Assembly: GCF_018069565.1 (NCBI RefSeq)
Contig: NZ_JAGPNL010000003.1
Coordinates: forward strand, 186,001-250,000
DNA length: 64,000 bases
DNA from: Streptomyces tagetis
GTDB taxonomy: Bacteria > Actinomycetota > Actinomycetes > Streptomycetales > Streptomycetaceae
Direction: 5' to 3'
Shown: positions 8,645 to 19,898 of the stretch, one piece after another
Layout: each line of letters starts with the position of its first letter
How positions within the stretch are numbered: the first letter of the stretch is position 1
The notes under the pieces: model-generated
The model's database searches: none
Seen by the model: only the letters and a program-made list of their open reading frames with translations
What the model was told of the DNA's origin: nothing
Made by a program: the position numbers and the translations under genes

Positions 8645-9520
8645 GTGGAGGGCGTGTACCGGTTTCTGCTGACGCCCCGGTGGTGGGGGATCAACGTCTT
8701 CCTCGTCCTGTCCATCCCCTTCTGCGTCTTCATGGGGTCCTGGCAGCTCGGCCGGTTCGAGGACCGCGTGCAGGCCCACGACCGCGCCACCACCCAGGCG
8801 GCCTCCGACCGCCGGGAGGCCGCGCGCCCGCTGGCCGACCTGCTCCCCGTCGACCAGTCCACCGTCGGCAAGCAGACCACCGTCACCGGCCGGTACGACG
8901 AGCAGTTGCTCGTACCGGACCGGACGCTGGACGGACGCACCGGTTACTACGTCCTGACCCTGCTGCACACCGACGAGGGGCGCGCGCTGCCCGTCGTCCG
9001 GGGCTGGCTGCCCGGCACGCCGGACGCGTCGAAGGCCCCGGCCCCGCCGACGGGTGAGGTCACCGTGACCGGGGCGCTCCAGGCATCCGAGACACCCGGC
9101 AACAACGGGGTCGGCTCCCGCTCCGGACTGCCCGCCGGCCAGACCGGCGCGATCAGCACCGCCACGCTCGTCAACCTCGTGCCGTACGACCTGTACGACG
9201 CGTGGGTGACGCTCAACGACGGGGACTCCGGGATGCGGGCGGTGCCGGTGAGCGCCCCGCAGAACACCGGCCTGGACCTCAAGGCGTTCCAGAACCTCGG
9301 CTACACCGCCGAGTGGTTCGCCTTCGTCGGCTTCGTGATCTTCATGTGGTTCCGGCTGCTGCGCCGCGAGGTGGAGCTGACCCGCGACGCGGAGCTGGGC
9401 CTCGCCCCCGACGGCACCGAGACCGCCGACACCGCTGGGGCCACCGAGGCCGATGGGGCCGCGCAGACCGCCGGGGCCGGGCGGGAGCTGGAGGACCGTC
9501 CCAGCCCGACCGGCGTCTGA
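8645..9520 (+). CDS. SURF1-family cytochrome oxidase assembly protein
   Basis: A 291-residue membrane protein. An N-terminal helix (WWGINVFLVLSIPFCVFMG) is followed by the SURF1 signature GSWQLGRFE, a periplasmic domain, and a second helix near residue 220 (AEWFAFVGFVIFMWFRLL). Two helices bracketing the periplasmic domain are characteristic of SURF1, which assists haem-copper oxidase assembly. The C-terminal 50 residues are an Ala/Glu/Asp/Thr-rich tail. The start is GTG 8645 or GTG 8654. Confidence 0.92.
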   Translation: MEGVYRFLLTPRWWGINVFLVLSIPFCVFMGSWQLGRFEDRVQAHDRATTQAASDRREAARPLADLLPVDQSTVGKQTTVTGRYDEQLLVPDRTLDGRTGYYVLTLLHTDEGRALPVVRGWLPGTPDASKAPAPPTGEVTVTGALQASETPGNNGVGSRSGLPAGQTGAISTATLVNLVPYDLYDAWVTLNDGDSGMRAVPVSAPQNTGLDLKAFQNLGYTAEWFAFVGFVIFMWFRLLRREVELTRDAELGLAPDGTETADTAGATEADGAAQTAGAGRELEDRPSPTGV

Positions 9521-9585
9521 GCCACGCCGCGCCGCATCAGGCCGACCCGGATCAAGACAGCCCGGAGGCCAGGACGGCCCCCGCA

Positions 9586-11031
9586 TCAAGCCGACCCCGG
9601 GAGCACTCCCGTCCAGTACACCGTCCCCGCGCACGCGTTGGACACGGTGGTCGTCGCCGTCCCCGAGCCGCCCTCGGGGGCGTACGTCACCGTCACGCTC
9701 CCGTCGGCCGGGGCGTCCTCGGTGATCAACTGGGTCTGGGTGCCGCTGTCGCCGCCGGTGGAGCCGCCGCTGTTCGTGGCGACGTCCTCCGAGGGCGTCG
9801 GGTCGGGCGAGGCGCCGCCGCTGCCGCCGCCGGGCGTACCGCCCGTGCTGGGGCAGGTCTCCGAGGGCACCCAGGCGAACCGCACCTCGTAGGAGGAGCC
9901 CGGCGCCAGGGTCAGCGAGGCGACCTCCAGGGACGGGTCGGGCAGGGCCGCCGCCGCGTCCCCGGCCGTGTGCCGGGCGGTGCCGATCCGGCCGGCGTCC
10001 GCCGCGCCCTGGGCACCGGCGGAGAGGCTGCCGGGACCGGCGACGGTACAGCCGGCCGAGGAGACGTTGGTGACGCGGAAGGTGCCGTAGACGGCGCCGG
10101 TGGAGTCGGGGGCCGCGCTGCCGGCGACGGCCGGTCCGAGCTGCCCCGCCGTACAGGAACCGGGGTCGGCGGCGCTGCTGGCGGAGGGGTCTGCGCCGTC
10201 GGCGGAGCCCTCGGCGGCGCCGGTCTCCGCGTCGTCCGGCGTACGCGCCGGGCCGGTGCCGTGCTCGCCGTCGGCCGGGCCGCCACTGCCGGCGGTGCCG
10301 CCGTGCCCGCCGGCCGGGCCGGTGCCCTGGGTGGCGCCGCCCTGCGCCTGCGAGGCGTTGCCGGCGACGGAGGGGTCGGCGCCGAGTCCGCCGCCGGAGG
10401 AGACGTGCACCAGGGCCGGGACGGCCGTGCCGAGGAAGAGCGCGGCGGCGGCCACGCCGACGACGGCCTGCCGCTTGCGGGCCCGGCGCGCGGGCACGGC
10501 CCGGCGCAGGTGCTCCAGCGTGCCGTCGCGCGGCGCCACCTCCCGCACCGCCTGGTGCAGCAGACCGCGCAGCGCGGCCTCGTCGCCCCCGAGCGCGTCG
10601 GGGTGCTCGCCGTCCGCGGCCCGGGGGGCCGGTACGAGGGCGATGGGCGCCGTGTCACCGGGGGTGCCGGCGGCGCCTTCCGAAGCGAGGCTTTCCCGGG
10701 CGGCGCCTTCCAGCGCCGTGCCGTCCGGGTCGGACGGGATTTCCGGACCCGAGTCGTCCGGGTCCTGGCTCTCCGACGTCGGGCCGTCCGGCGCGGAAGC
10801 CGCCGGGGCCGGCAGGTGGTCGGTGGGGGTGTCCCCGGGGGTGGGGCCCGGGTCGGCGGGGCCGTGGTTCACAGTTCCGTTCCCAGCGTGCGTGTACGTC
10901 GGCTCGTGCGTGTCCGGGCTCTCCGGCCCGGCGTCGGCGCCGTCCGGCGGCGCCGCGTCCTCGTGCGGGGCCCGCTCCTGGCGGGCCTCCTGCCCCTCGG
11001 GGGCGTCCCGCCGCGCGTCCTCGGCGCTCAT
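9586..11031 (-). CDS. Single-pass membrane protein coupled to a sigma factor
   Basis: A 481-residue protein. It has a long acidic, Pro/Asp/Glu-rich N-terminus, a basic stretch (ARRARKRQAV), one membrane helix (VVGVAAAALFLGTAVPALV, near 195-215), then an extracytoplasmic Gly/Ser/Thr-rich linker. The C-terminal domain has four cysteines (SCTAG, GCTVAG, ETCPS, NACAG), resembling DUF4232-like secreted domains. Its ATG overlaps the sigma-factor stop by 4 nt (ATGA), so the two are translationally coupled. The topology suits a membrane anti-sigma or sensor partner, but no canonical zinc anti-sigma motif is visible; that role is inference. Confidence 0.75.
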   Translation of the reverse strand: MSAEDARRDAPEGQEARQERAPHEDAAPPDGADAGPESPDTHEPTYTHAGNGTVNHGPADPGPTPGDTPTDHLPAPAASAPDGPTSESQDPDDSGPEIPSDPDGTALEGAARESLASEGAAGTPGDTAPIALVPAPRAADGEHPDALGGDEAALRGLLHQAVREVAPRDGTLEHLRRAVPARRARKRQAVVGVAAAALFLGTAVPALVHVSSGGGLGADPSVAGNASQAQGGATQGTGPAGGHGGTAGSGGPADGEHGTGPARTPDDAETGAAEGSADGADPSASSAADPGSCTAGQLGPAVAGSAAPDSTGAVYGTFRVTNVSSAGCTVAGPGSLSAGAQGAADAGRIGTARHTAGDAAAALPDPSLEVASLTLAPGSSYEVRFAWVPSETCPSTGGTPGGGSGGASPDPTPSEDVATNSGGSTGGDSGTQTQLITEDAPADGSVTVTYAPEGGSGTATTTVSNACAGTVYWTGVLPGSA

Positions 11032-11603
11032 GCCGTGGCCCCCATGGCCACCCTGAGCGCCGCCATGCCGCGCGATCCGTACGCCTTGACCGAGCCCAGG
11101 GATATGCCGAGCGTCTCGGCGACCTGAGCCTCGGTCATGTCCGCGAAGTAGCGCAGGACCAGCACCTCGCGCTGACGGCGCTGGAGCCCTTTCATCGCCT
11201 GGATCAGCGAGTCGCGCTCCAGGAGGTCGTAGGCGCCCTCCTCCGCGCTCGCCATGTCGGGCATCGGCTTGGAGAGCAGCTTGAGGCCGAGGATGCGCCG
11301 GCGCAGCGCGGACCGCGAGAGGTTGACGACGGTCTGCCGCAGGTAGGCGAGCGTCTTCTCCCGGTCGCGGACGCGTTTGCGCGCCGAGTGGACGCGGATG
11401 AACGCCTCCTGGACGACGTCCTCGCAGGACGCGGTGTCGTCCAGGAGCAGCGCGGCGAGGCCGAGCAGCGACCGGTAGTGGGCCCGGTACGTCTCCGTGA
11501 GGTGGTCGACGGTGGTACCCGCCACCACGCTCTCCTCCGCGCCGTCGCGCTGGTCCGTGAGGCGGGCCGGCCGGGCCGCGGGCATGGGCGCGATCACCGG
11601 CAT
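11028..11603 (-). CDS. SigE-family ECF RNA polymerase sigma factor
   Basis: About 191 residues from ATG 11603. Region 2 is visible at HYRSLLGLAALLLDD...EDVVQEAFIRVH. Region 4 is visible at LQRRQREVLVLRYFADMTEAQVAETLGISLGSVKAYGSRG, a clear helix-turn-helix. The frame stays open to 11786, but the added N-terminus is low-complexity and lacks a plausible fold, so I prefer the internal ATG. No strong ribosome site precedes it, leaving the start uncertain. It directs transcription of an unknown regulon and is coupled to the membrane protein downstream. Confidence 0.88.
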   Translation of the reverse strand: MPVIAPMPAARPARLTDQRDGAEESVVAGTTVDHLTETYRAHYRSLLGLAALLLDDTASCEDVVQEAFIRVHSARKRVRDREKTLAYLRQTVVNLSRSALRRRILGLKLLSKPMPDMASAEEGAYDLLERDSLIQAMKGLQRRQREVLVLRYFADMTEAQVAETLGISLGSVKAYGSRGMAALRVAMGATA

Positions 11604-12080
11604 GCCACCGGCCGCGCCGGCGGCGCGGGGACGAAGGGGCCGGACGGGCCGGACGGCTGCCCGCAGAGCCGCACCGCGTGTCGCCGCGGTGAAGTCGAGT
11701 ACCTCTGCCACGCCAGTTGGACCCACTTGCCCCCGCAAGGGTTGTACGTGCCGGACGTCACGTTCCCGTCCGTGCCGGACCGCCACCCGTCCGACACCGC
11801 GTCAAAGGCCCTCATACGCCCCGCTCATCCCCTATGTCGCTGTGAACGGGCGTCCCCTTACGCCCGCGTCCGGCGCCCCGCGCCGGCACACGTGTGTCCC
11901 CACGCCCCGAGGAGGGTGACCGCAAAGACGCTCCCCGCCTCCGCGCGGTTGCGGGGGCGGGGAGGAAATCCTCCGGTGCCGTCGGGCGCGGGACAAGTGC
12001 CCCGGTTCGTCTTCCGGATCACATCCCGTACGGGAATCCTATTAAACGAACGTCTCGGTGGCCGAGGGGTTTTGCCGTGG
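11604..12080. other. Upstream region of the sigma factor and downstream region of asd
   Basis: About 480 bp with no convincing gene. It contains the hairpin at 11931-11964, which would terminate the leftward aspartokinase-asd transcript, and an A/T-richer patch around 12035-12050 (cctattaaacgaa) close to the asd stop. If the sigma factor starts further upstream (11786), the gap shrinks to about 290 bp. Confidence 0.45.
11931..11964 (-). terminator. Hairpin downstream of asd
   Basis: A 14-bp stem with one G-T pair (11931-11944 with 11951-11964) and a 6-nt loop lies about 120 nt beyond the asd stop in the direction of transcription. It is a plausible end for the aspartokinase-asd operon. Confidence 0.55.
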
Positions 12081-13193
12081 TCAGCCCTTCTCGGCGGCGA
12101 CCAGCTCGGCGATCTGCACGGCGTTGAGGGCGGCGCCCTTGCGCAGGTTGTCCCCGCAGACGAAGAGTTCCAGGGCCGTCGGGTCGTCCAGCGCCCGCCG
12201 GACCCGGCCGACCCAGGCGGGATCGGTGCCGACCGCGTCGGCGGGGGTGGGGAACTCGCCGGCGGCCGGGTTGTCGAAGAGGACGACCCCGGGCGCCGTG
12301 TCCAGGATCTCCCGGGCCCGCTCCACGGTGACCTCGTCCTCGAAGCGGGCGTGCAGGGTGAGCGAGTGCGTGGTGACCACCGGGACCCGTACGCAGGTGA
12401 CGGCGACGGGCAGCCGGGGCAGTCCGAGGATCTTGCGGGTCTCGTCCCGCACCTTCATCTCCTCCGAGGACCAGCCGTCCTCCCGCAGCGCGCCGGCCCA
12501 CGGCACGACGTTCAGCGCGACCGGCTCCAGGAAGGGCCCGGTGTCGTCGCCGACGGCCCGGCGCAGGTCCCCGGGGTGGGTGCCCAGCTCGGTGCCGGCC
12601 ACCGCGGAGAGCTGGCGGCGCAGCGTCTCCACCCCGGCCCGCCCGGCCCCGCTCACCGCCTGGAACGCGGTGGCGACCAGATCGCGCAGCCCGAACTCGG
12701 CGTGCAGCGCGCCCAGCGCCACGATCATCGAGAGGGTCGTGCAGTTGGGGTTGGCCACGATCCGGCGCGGGCGCAGCCGCACGGCGTGCGGATTGACCTC
12801 GGGCACGACGAGCGGCACGTCCGGGTCCATCCGGAAGGCGCCGGAGTTGTCGACCACGACCACGCCGCGCTCGGCGGCCACCGGCACCCACCGGGCGGTG
12901 ACCTCGTCGGGCAGGTCGAACACGGCGACGTCGACCCCGTCGAAGACGTCCTCGGTGAGCGCCACCACCTCGGTCTCCTCGCCGCGCACGGTCAGCTTGC
13001 GGCCGGCCGAGCGGGACGAGGCGACCAGGCGGATCTCGCCCCAGACGTCCGCGTGCTGCGAGACGATCTGGAGCACGACGGAGCCGACCGCGCCGGTCGC
13101 CCCCACGACCGCGAGCACGGGCCGGCCGGCCCGGTCGTCCGCCCGGACCTGCGGGGCCGGTGCGGCCCACCCCGGGTGTCCGGTACCGGACAT
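12081..13193 (-). CDS. asd: Aspartate-semialdehyde dehydrogenase
   Basis: A 370-residue enzyme reducing L-aspartyl-4-phosphate to aspartate semialdehyde with NADPH, feeding lysine, diaminopimelate, threonine and methionine synthesis. The N-terminal NADP-binding motif is VVGATGAVGSVV. The catalytic cysteine sits in ANPNCTTLSM, and the conserved core SGAGRAGVETL and the C-terminal GDNLRKGAALNAVQI are present. The ATG at 13193 overlaps the aspartokinase stop by one base (TGATG), showing coupling. A 25-residue Pro/Ala-rich N-terminal extension precedes the fold. Confidence 0.96.
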   Translation of the reverse strand: MSGTGHPGWAAPAPQVRADDRAGRPVLAVVGATGAVGSVVLQIVSQHADVWGEIRLVASSRSAGRKLTVRGEETEVVALTEDVFDGVDVAVFDLPDEVTARWVPVAAERGVVVVDNSGAFRMDPDVPLVVPEVNPHAVRLRPRRIVANPNCTTLSMIVALGALHAEFGLRDLVATAFQAVSGAGRAGVETLRRQLSAVAGTELGTHPGDLRRAVGDDTGPFLEPVALNVVPWAGALREDGWSSEEMKVRDETRKILGLPRLPVAVTCVRVPVVTTHSLTLHARFEDEVTVERAREILDTAPGVVLFDNPAAGEFPTPADAVGTDPAWVGRVRRALDDPTALELFVCGDNLRKGAALNAVQIAELVAAEKG

Positions 13194-14470
13194 CAGCGGC
13201 CGGTGCCCCCGTAGATGACGGCCTCGTCGCTGTCGGAGTCGAGTCCGAAGGCGGCGTGCACGGCGCGGACGGCCTCGGTCACATCGTCCTTGCGGGTGAC
13301 GACCGAGATGCGGATCTCGGACGTCGAGATCAGCTCGATGTTGACGCCTGCGTCGGACAGGGCGGTGAAGAAGTCGGCCGTGACACCCGGGTTGGTCTTC
13401 ATCCCGGCGCCGACGAGGGAGATCTTGCCGATCTGGTCGTCGTAGCGCAGGGAGTCGAAGCCGATGCCGGCGCGGTTCTTCTCCAGCGCGTCGATGGCCT
13501 TGCGGCCCTCGGACTTGGGCAGCGTGAAGGAGATGTCCGTCAGGCCCGTGGCGGCAGCGGAGACGTTCTGCACGACCATGTCGATGTTGACCTCGGCGTT
13601 GGCGATGGTCCGGAAGATCGAGGCGGCCTCGCCCGGCTTGTCCGGCACGCCGACGACCGTGATCTTGGCCTCGGAGGTGTCGTGTGCGACACCGGAGATG
13701 ATGGCCTGCTCCACCCTCTTGTCCCCTTGCTCGATCGGCTCGCTGCTGACCCACGTGCCGCGCAGTCCGCTGAAGGACGAGCGGACGTGGATCGGGATGT
13801 CGTACCGGCGCGCGTACTCCACACAGCGGTGGAGGAGCACCTTGGAACCGGAGGCGGCAAGCTCCAGCATGTCCTCGAAGGAGATCCAGTCGATCTTCTT
13901 CGCCTTCGGCACCACGCGCGGGTCGGCGGTGAACACGCCGTCCACGTCGGTGTAGATCTCGCACACGTCGGCGTCGAGCGCGGCGGCCAGGGCCACGGCC
14001 GTGGTGTCGCTGCCGCCGCGGCCCAGCGTGGTGATGTCCTTCTTGTCCTGGCTGACGCCCTGGAAGCCGGCCACGATGGCGATGTTGCCGCCGTCCACGG
14101 AGGCGCGGATGCGGCCGGGGGTGACGTCGATGATCCGGGCCTTGTTGTGGACCGAGTCGGTGATGACTCCCGCCTGGCTGCCGGTGAAGGACTGGGCCTC
14201 GTGGCCCAGGTTTTTGATCGCCATCGCCAGCAGGGCCATGGAGATGCGTTCTCCGGCGGTCAGCAGCATGTCGAGCTCGCGTCCCGCGGGAATCGGGGAA
14301 ACCTGCTCGGCGAGATCGATCAACTCGTCCGTCGTGTCGCCCATCGCGGAAACGACGGCGACCACCTGGTTGCCGTTCTTCTTCGCTTCCACGATCCGCT
14401 TGGCGACGCGCTTGATGCCTTCGGCATCGGCTACGGAGGAGCCTCCGTACTTCTGCACGACAAGGCCCAC
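13193..14470 (-). CDS. lysC: Aspartokinase
   Basis: A 425-residue kinase making aspartyl-phosphate, the first step of the aspartate pathway. The N-terminal [12 protein letters not shown] motif, the catalytic-domain [18 protein letters not shown] and two C-terminal ACT regulatory domains (about 265-420) are clear, implying feedback control by amino acids. I start it at GTG 14470 ([10 protein letters not shown]), preceded by GAGGAG about 6 nt upstream, rather than the ATG 48 nt earlier. In relatives an internal start gives a separate regulatory subunit; this cannot be decided here. It forms an operon with asd. Confidence 0.95.
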   Translation of the reverse strand: MGLVVQKYGGSSVADAEGIKRVAKRIVEAKKNGNQVVAVVSAMGDTTDELIDLAEQVSPIPAGRELDMLLTAGERISMALLAMAIKNLGHEAQSFTGSQAGVITDSVHNKARIIDVTPGRIRASVDGGNIAIVAGFQGVSQDKKDITTLGRGGSDTTAVALAAALDADVCEIYTDVDGVFTADPRVVPKAKKIDWISFEDMLELAASGSKVLLHRCVEYARRYDIPIHVRSSFSGLRGTWVSSEPIEQGDKRVEQAIISGVAHDTSEAKITVVGVPDKPGEAASIFRTIANAEVNIDMVVQNVSAAATGLTDISFTLPKSEGRKAIDALEKNRAGIGFDSLRYDDQIGKISLVGAGMKTNPGVTADFFTALSDAGVNIELISTSEIRISVVTRKDDVTEAVRAVHAAFGLDSDSDEAVIYGGTGR

Positions 14471-14664
14471 GTGCGCTCCTCGCTCAATCCGTCTCTTTCC
14501 GCACGTGCGTATATGCACTGCGGTCGGCTCATTTTACCGAGCGTCCGGAATTCCCCCCCGCGGTACCGCATCGTGAGATTCCCAGGCCCTCGTTTCAGGC
14601 TGGCTCATGCCCACGAGAGGGCCCCTCACTCGGAAAAGTGCGGTGTGTCACACGGGAGCGCGGA

Positions 14665-15324
14665 TCAGGTGACCGGGCGCAGGCCGAGGGGGCCGGCGAT
14701 CTCGCGGGCCATCACCCGGCCCGCCTCCTTCTCCAGCGTGTCGTCGCCGAGGTGCTGGTCGGTGTCGAGGCCGTCCAGGGCCTCCAGCGGCTGGTCGAGA
14801 CGGACGTGGGCGACCACCGACTGGAGCGCGCGCAGGCTCGCCGAGGCCGTGGAGCCCCAGTTGGAGAAGTACGAGAACTGCCACCACCACAGGGCCTCGG
14901 TGGTGCGGCCCGCGCGGTAGTGGACCATGCCGTGGCGCAGGTCGGTGATGACGTCGGCGAGGTCGTCGGAGATCCGGGCCGCGACGGGGGCGCGGCGCGG
15001 CTCGTAGGGGTCGAAGACCTCGGAGTAGACGTCGATGGGCTCCAGCAGGCGGGCCAGGTTCTCGCGGAGTTCGTCCACGTCCGGCTCGGGGCCCGGGTCG
15101 GGCTCGTAGCGCTCCTCCGGGAGGAAGTCCTCGTGGGCGCCGAGCCGGCCGCCCGCCAGCATGAGCTGGGAGACCTCCAGCAGCAGGAAGGGGACCGCCG
15201 AGTCGGGCTCGTCGCCCTTGGCGACCTCCGTGACGGCGACCAGGAAGCTCTCGATCTGGTCGGCGATCTGGACCGCGAAGTCGTCGGGATTCTGGTGGGT
15301 CGCGTGCAGCGTGGCGTCAGACAT
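14665..15324 (-). CDS. DUF5063-family protein downstream of recR
   Basis: A 219-residue soluble, acidic protein with the conserved core [36 protein letters not shown] region (about 103-135) and the tryptophan-rich [14 protein letters not shown] (about 143-156). This matches the actinobacterial DUF5063 family of unknown function. Its start overlaps the recR stop by 8 nt, so it is co-translated with recR. No catalytic motif is recognised. Confidence 0.85.
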   Translation of the reverse strand: MSDATLHATHQNPDDFAVQIADQIESFLVAVTEVAKGDEPDSAVPFLLLEVSQLMLAGGRLGAHEDFLPEERYEPDPGPEPDVDELRENLARLLEPIDVYSEVFDPYEPRRAPVAARISDDLADVITDLRHGMVHYRAGRTTEALWWWQFSYFSNWGSTASASLRALQSVVAHVRLDQPLEALDGLDTDQHLGDDTLEKEAGRVMAREIAGPLGLRPVT

Positions 15325-15916
15325 CTAGGAGTCGTCTCCCCTCGAAGGCGCGTCCGAGAGTCACCTCGTCCGCGTACTCCAGGTCACCGCCCACCGGAAG
15401 GCCGCTCGCCAGGCGGGTGACCTTGAGCCCCATGGGCTTGATCATGCGGGCGAGGTAGGTGGCCGTGGCCTCGCCCTCCAGATTCGGGTCCGTGGCCAGG
15501 ATCAGCTCCGTGACCGCGCCGTCGGCCAGCCGGGCGAGCAGTTCGCGGATGCGCAGGTCGTCGGGGCCGACGCCGTCGATGGGGCTGATCGCGCCGCCGA
15601 GCACGTGGTACCGGCCGCGGAACTCGCGGGTGCGCTCGATCGCCACGACGTCCTTGGGTTCCTCCACCACGCAGACGACCGACAGATCGCGCCGCGGGTC
15701 GCGGCAGATGCCGCACAGCTCCTCCTGCGCCACGTTGCCGCAGGTGGCGCAGAAGCGGACCTTCGCCTTGACCTCCATGAGGGCCTGGGCGAGGCGCCGT
15801 ACGTCGGCCGGTTCCGCCTGGAGGACGTGGAAGGCGATCCGCTGCGCGCTCTTGGGACCGACGCCGGGCAGCCGCCCCAGTTCGTCGATGAGGTCCTGGA
15901 CCACGCCTTCGTACAA
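15317..15916 (-). CDS. recR: Recombination protein RecR
   Basis: A 199-residue DNA-repair protein that acts with RecF/RecO in loading RecA onto gaps. The N-terminal helix-hairpin-helix ([20 protein letters not shown]), the four-cysteine zinc finger ([18 protein letters not shown], about 57-74) and the Toprim domain ([16 protein letters not shown] onward) are all present in order and at the normal length. The ybaB gene lies just upstream in the same direction, the widespread ybaB-recR arrangement. Confidence 0.97.
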   Translation of the reverse strand: MYEGVVQDLIDELGRLPGVGPKSAQRIAFHVLQAEPADVRRLAQALMEVKAKVRFCATCGNVAQEELCGICRDPRRDLSVVCVVEEPKDVVAIERTREFRGRYHVLGGAISPIDGVGPDDLRIRELLARLADGAVTELILATDPNLEGEATATYLARMIKPMGLKVTRLASGLPVGGDLEYADEVTLGRAFEGRRLLDV

Positions 15917-15973
15917 CGGACTGCCGTCCTTCCTGAGGTTGCTGCTACGTACGGTAGAGGGCCGCGGCCCGTC

Positions 15974-16315
15974 TTAGAAGGGCAGACCGGGGATGCCGCC
16001 GCCGCCCAGCCCCTGGGCGAGCGGGCCGAGCTTCTGCTGCTGGAGGGTCTGCGCGTTCTCGTTGGCCGCCTGGACGGCGGCGACGATCAGGTCGGCGAGG
16101 GTCTCGGTGTCCTCCGGGTCCACCGCCTTGGGGTCGATCACCAGGCCGCGCAGTTCGCCGGAGCCGGTGACGGTGGCCTTCACCAGACCGCCGCCCGCCT
16201 GGCCGTCGACCTCAGTCCGCGCCAGTTCCTCCTGGGCGTTCGCCAGGTCCTGCTGCATCTTCTGGGCCTGCTGGAGCAGTTGCTGCATGTTGGGCTGGCC
16301 GCCACCGGGGATCAC
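15974..16315 (-). CDS. YbaB/EbfC-family nucleoid-associated protein
   Basis: A 113-residue protein. The N-terminal [23 protein letters not shown] helix and the following beta-sheet core ([37 protein letters not shown]) are the YbaB/EbfC family signature. These dimers bind DNA and sit next to recR in most bacteria. The Gly/Pro-rich C-terminus is typical of actinobacterial members. It lies 57 nt upstream of recR and is likely the first gene of a ybaB-recR-DUF5063 operon. Confidence 0.95.
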   Translation of the reverse strand: MIPGGGQPNMQQLLQQAQKMQQDLANAQEELARTEVDGQAGGGLVKATVTGSGELRGLVIDPKAVDPEDTETLADLIVAAVQAANENAQTLQQQKLGPLAQGLGGGGIPGLPF

Positions 16316-16624
16316 GTTCCGCTCCTGTCGTTACGGGGTTCGCCGCGGGAATTTCCCGCTCGGCACGAGCCTACGTGGTCCGCGCGGCCCTCGCCCTGGC
16401 ACTCTTTCGAGTGAGTCGGCCGCCTGCCTTATACCTGATCAACGCCCATTTCCGGACGGAATGGCCGCGAAACCTGGTTCCGGGCCACCCATTGGGGGGT
16501 AGGAAGGGGCGGCACGTCGGTCCCGGAGGTCGGGGACACGACCGAAGAGGCCATCCGTGCGCCGTGGCGTCGTCACGCACTGTGATCGCCTCGCCGAGCT
16601 GTCGTGATCAGTAGGGAGTGCCGG
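16316..16624. other. Divergent promoter region
   Basis: About 310 bp between leftward ybaB and the rightward SLATT-type gene. Locally A/T-rich patches occur near 16400-16470 (ctttcgagtgag, ccttatacctgatc). No gene is seen. Promoters for both neighbours are expected, but I cannot assign them firmly. Confidence 0.4.
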
Positions 16625-17377
16625 GTGGGTCAGCCGGAGATGCAGCCCGAGGGGCCGCCGCAGGACGGGAGGGGCGGTGAGGGGGCGGCCGGGCTGCGGC
16701 CGGGCGACCTGATGGGGCGGCCGTTTCCGCTCGGGGACTGGTCGGTCCCCGCCGAGCGGCTGGACGAGCTGTACCGGTGGGTGGAGCGGGGCGCGCTGGA
16801 CACCGCCGCCTGGTACCTGGCGGACCGGACGGGCAAGCGGCGGGCCGCGCGGCTGCTGCGGTGCGGGACGGCGGCGGGGGCGGTCACCGGGGCCGCGCTG
16901 CCGCTGCTGGACCTGGCGGGGGTCACGGGCGGGGTCGCGCCCTGGGGGTATCTGGCGGTGCTGCTCGCGGTGGCGTGCGTGGCCGGGGACCGGTACTTCG
17001 GGCTGACGTCCGGCTGGATACGGGACGTGGCGACGGCGCAGGCCGTACAGCGGCGGCTCCAGGTGTTCCAGTTCGACTGGGCGTCGGAGAGCGTGCGCGA
17101 GGTGCTGGGTCCCGCGGACGGCACGGCGAGCGAGGCGGCCGAGCGGTGCCTGCTGGTGCTGCGGCGTTTCTCGGAGGACCTGACCGAGCTGGTACGGGCG
17201 GAGACGGCGGACTGGATGGTCGGCTTCCGCACCGGTTCGCCCCCGCTCGGCCTCCAGTCCGTGCCGTCCGGCGGTTCGCGCGCGGAGGGCGGCCTGAGCG
17301 CCCAGGGCCGCTTCTCCATGCCCCAGCCCGGCACCCGCCCCAACATGCCCCGTCAGCGTCCCCCGGAGCCCCGCTGA
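16625..17377 (+). CDS. SLATT-domain (DUF4231-like) membrane protein
   Basis: A 250-residue protein. A conserved N-terminal part (about 35-70, DELYRWVERGALDTAAWYLADRTGKRRAARLLR) is followed by two membrane helices (about 73-93 and 97-118) and a helical tail (WIRDVATAQAVQRRLQVFQFDW). This two-helix arrangement is the SLATT fold, proposed to form small membrane pores or effectors, often near nucleotide-signalling systems. GTG 16625 is chosen because AGGGAG lies 7 nt before it; the frame is open 21 nt further upstream. The C-terminus is Gly/Pro-rich. Confidence 0.75.
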   Translation: MGQPEMQPEGPPQDGRGGEGAAGLRPGDLMGRPFPLGDWSVPAERLDELYRWVERGALDTAAWYLADRTGKRRAARLLRCGTAAGAVTGAALPLLDLAGVTGGVAPWGYLAVLLAVACVAGDRYFGLTSGWIRDVATAQAVQRRLQVFQFDWASESVREVLGPADGTASEAAERCLLVLRRFSEDLTELVRAETADWMVGFRTGSPPLGLQSVPSGGSRAEGGLSAQGRFSMPQPGTRPNMPRQRPPEPR

Positions 17378-17426
17378 GGGTGCTGCCCCGCGGGGTGGGC
17401 GGGGCGGTGGGCGGCGGTGGGCGGCC

Positions 17427-19583
<2,157 letters not shown>

Positions 19584-19898
19584 GCGCCGCCCTTCCCCCC
19601 GATGTGAGCAACAGCCCGAGGATAATGCGGGCCGCCCGCGCGGTGTCCGGGAGTTGTCTACGGTTCCGTAACAGGCTGCTTCCGGACAGACCGGCGAACA
19701 CCCCGCACCCACCCCGGCGGGCCACCCCCGCACCCGCCCCCGCACCGGCCCCGGCGCACGCCCCGCACCCGCCCACGCGAGCCACCCCCGTACCCGCCCC
19801 CAGGGGAGCCCCCGCGTCGACAACCTGTCGTGGAATGGGCCCGCCCGCAGACAGGACGCCGATTCCGCTCCCGCATCGCGGACACCTACGCTCGCCGC
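19584..19898. other. C-rich divergent promoter region
   Basis: About 315 bp between the leftward kinase and the rightward aminotransferase. The stretch 19690-19810 is strikingly biased to C on the + strand (runs of caccc/gcacc), giving a strong strand skew. At the right end a possible -10 hexamer TACGCT (19887-19892) lies only 6 nt before the aminotransferase ATG, suggesting a leaderless transcript. Confidence 0.4.

Noticed and set aside
6066..8672. 868-residue open frame on the + strand
   Set aside because: It is antisense to the well-supported S9 peptidase gene, runs through the 9-bp tandem array, and its translation is low-complexity Arg/Pro/Val sequence with no conserved motif.
13200..13964. 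Asd frame extended upstream to a 627-residue protein
   Set aside because: The extension is a shadow of the aspartokinase C-terminus; the true start is the TGATG overlap at 13193.
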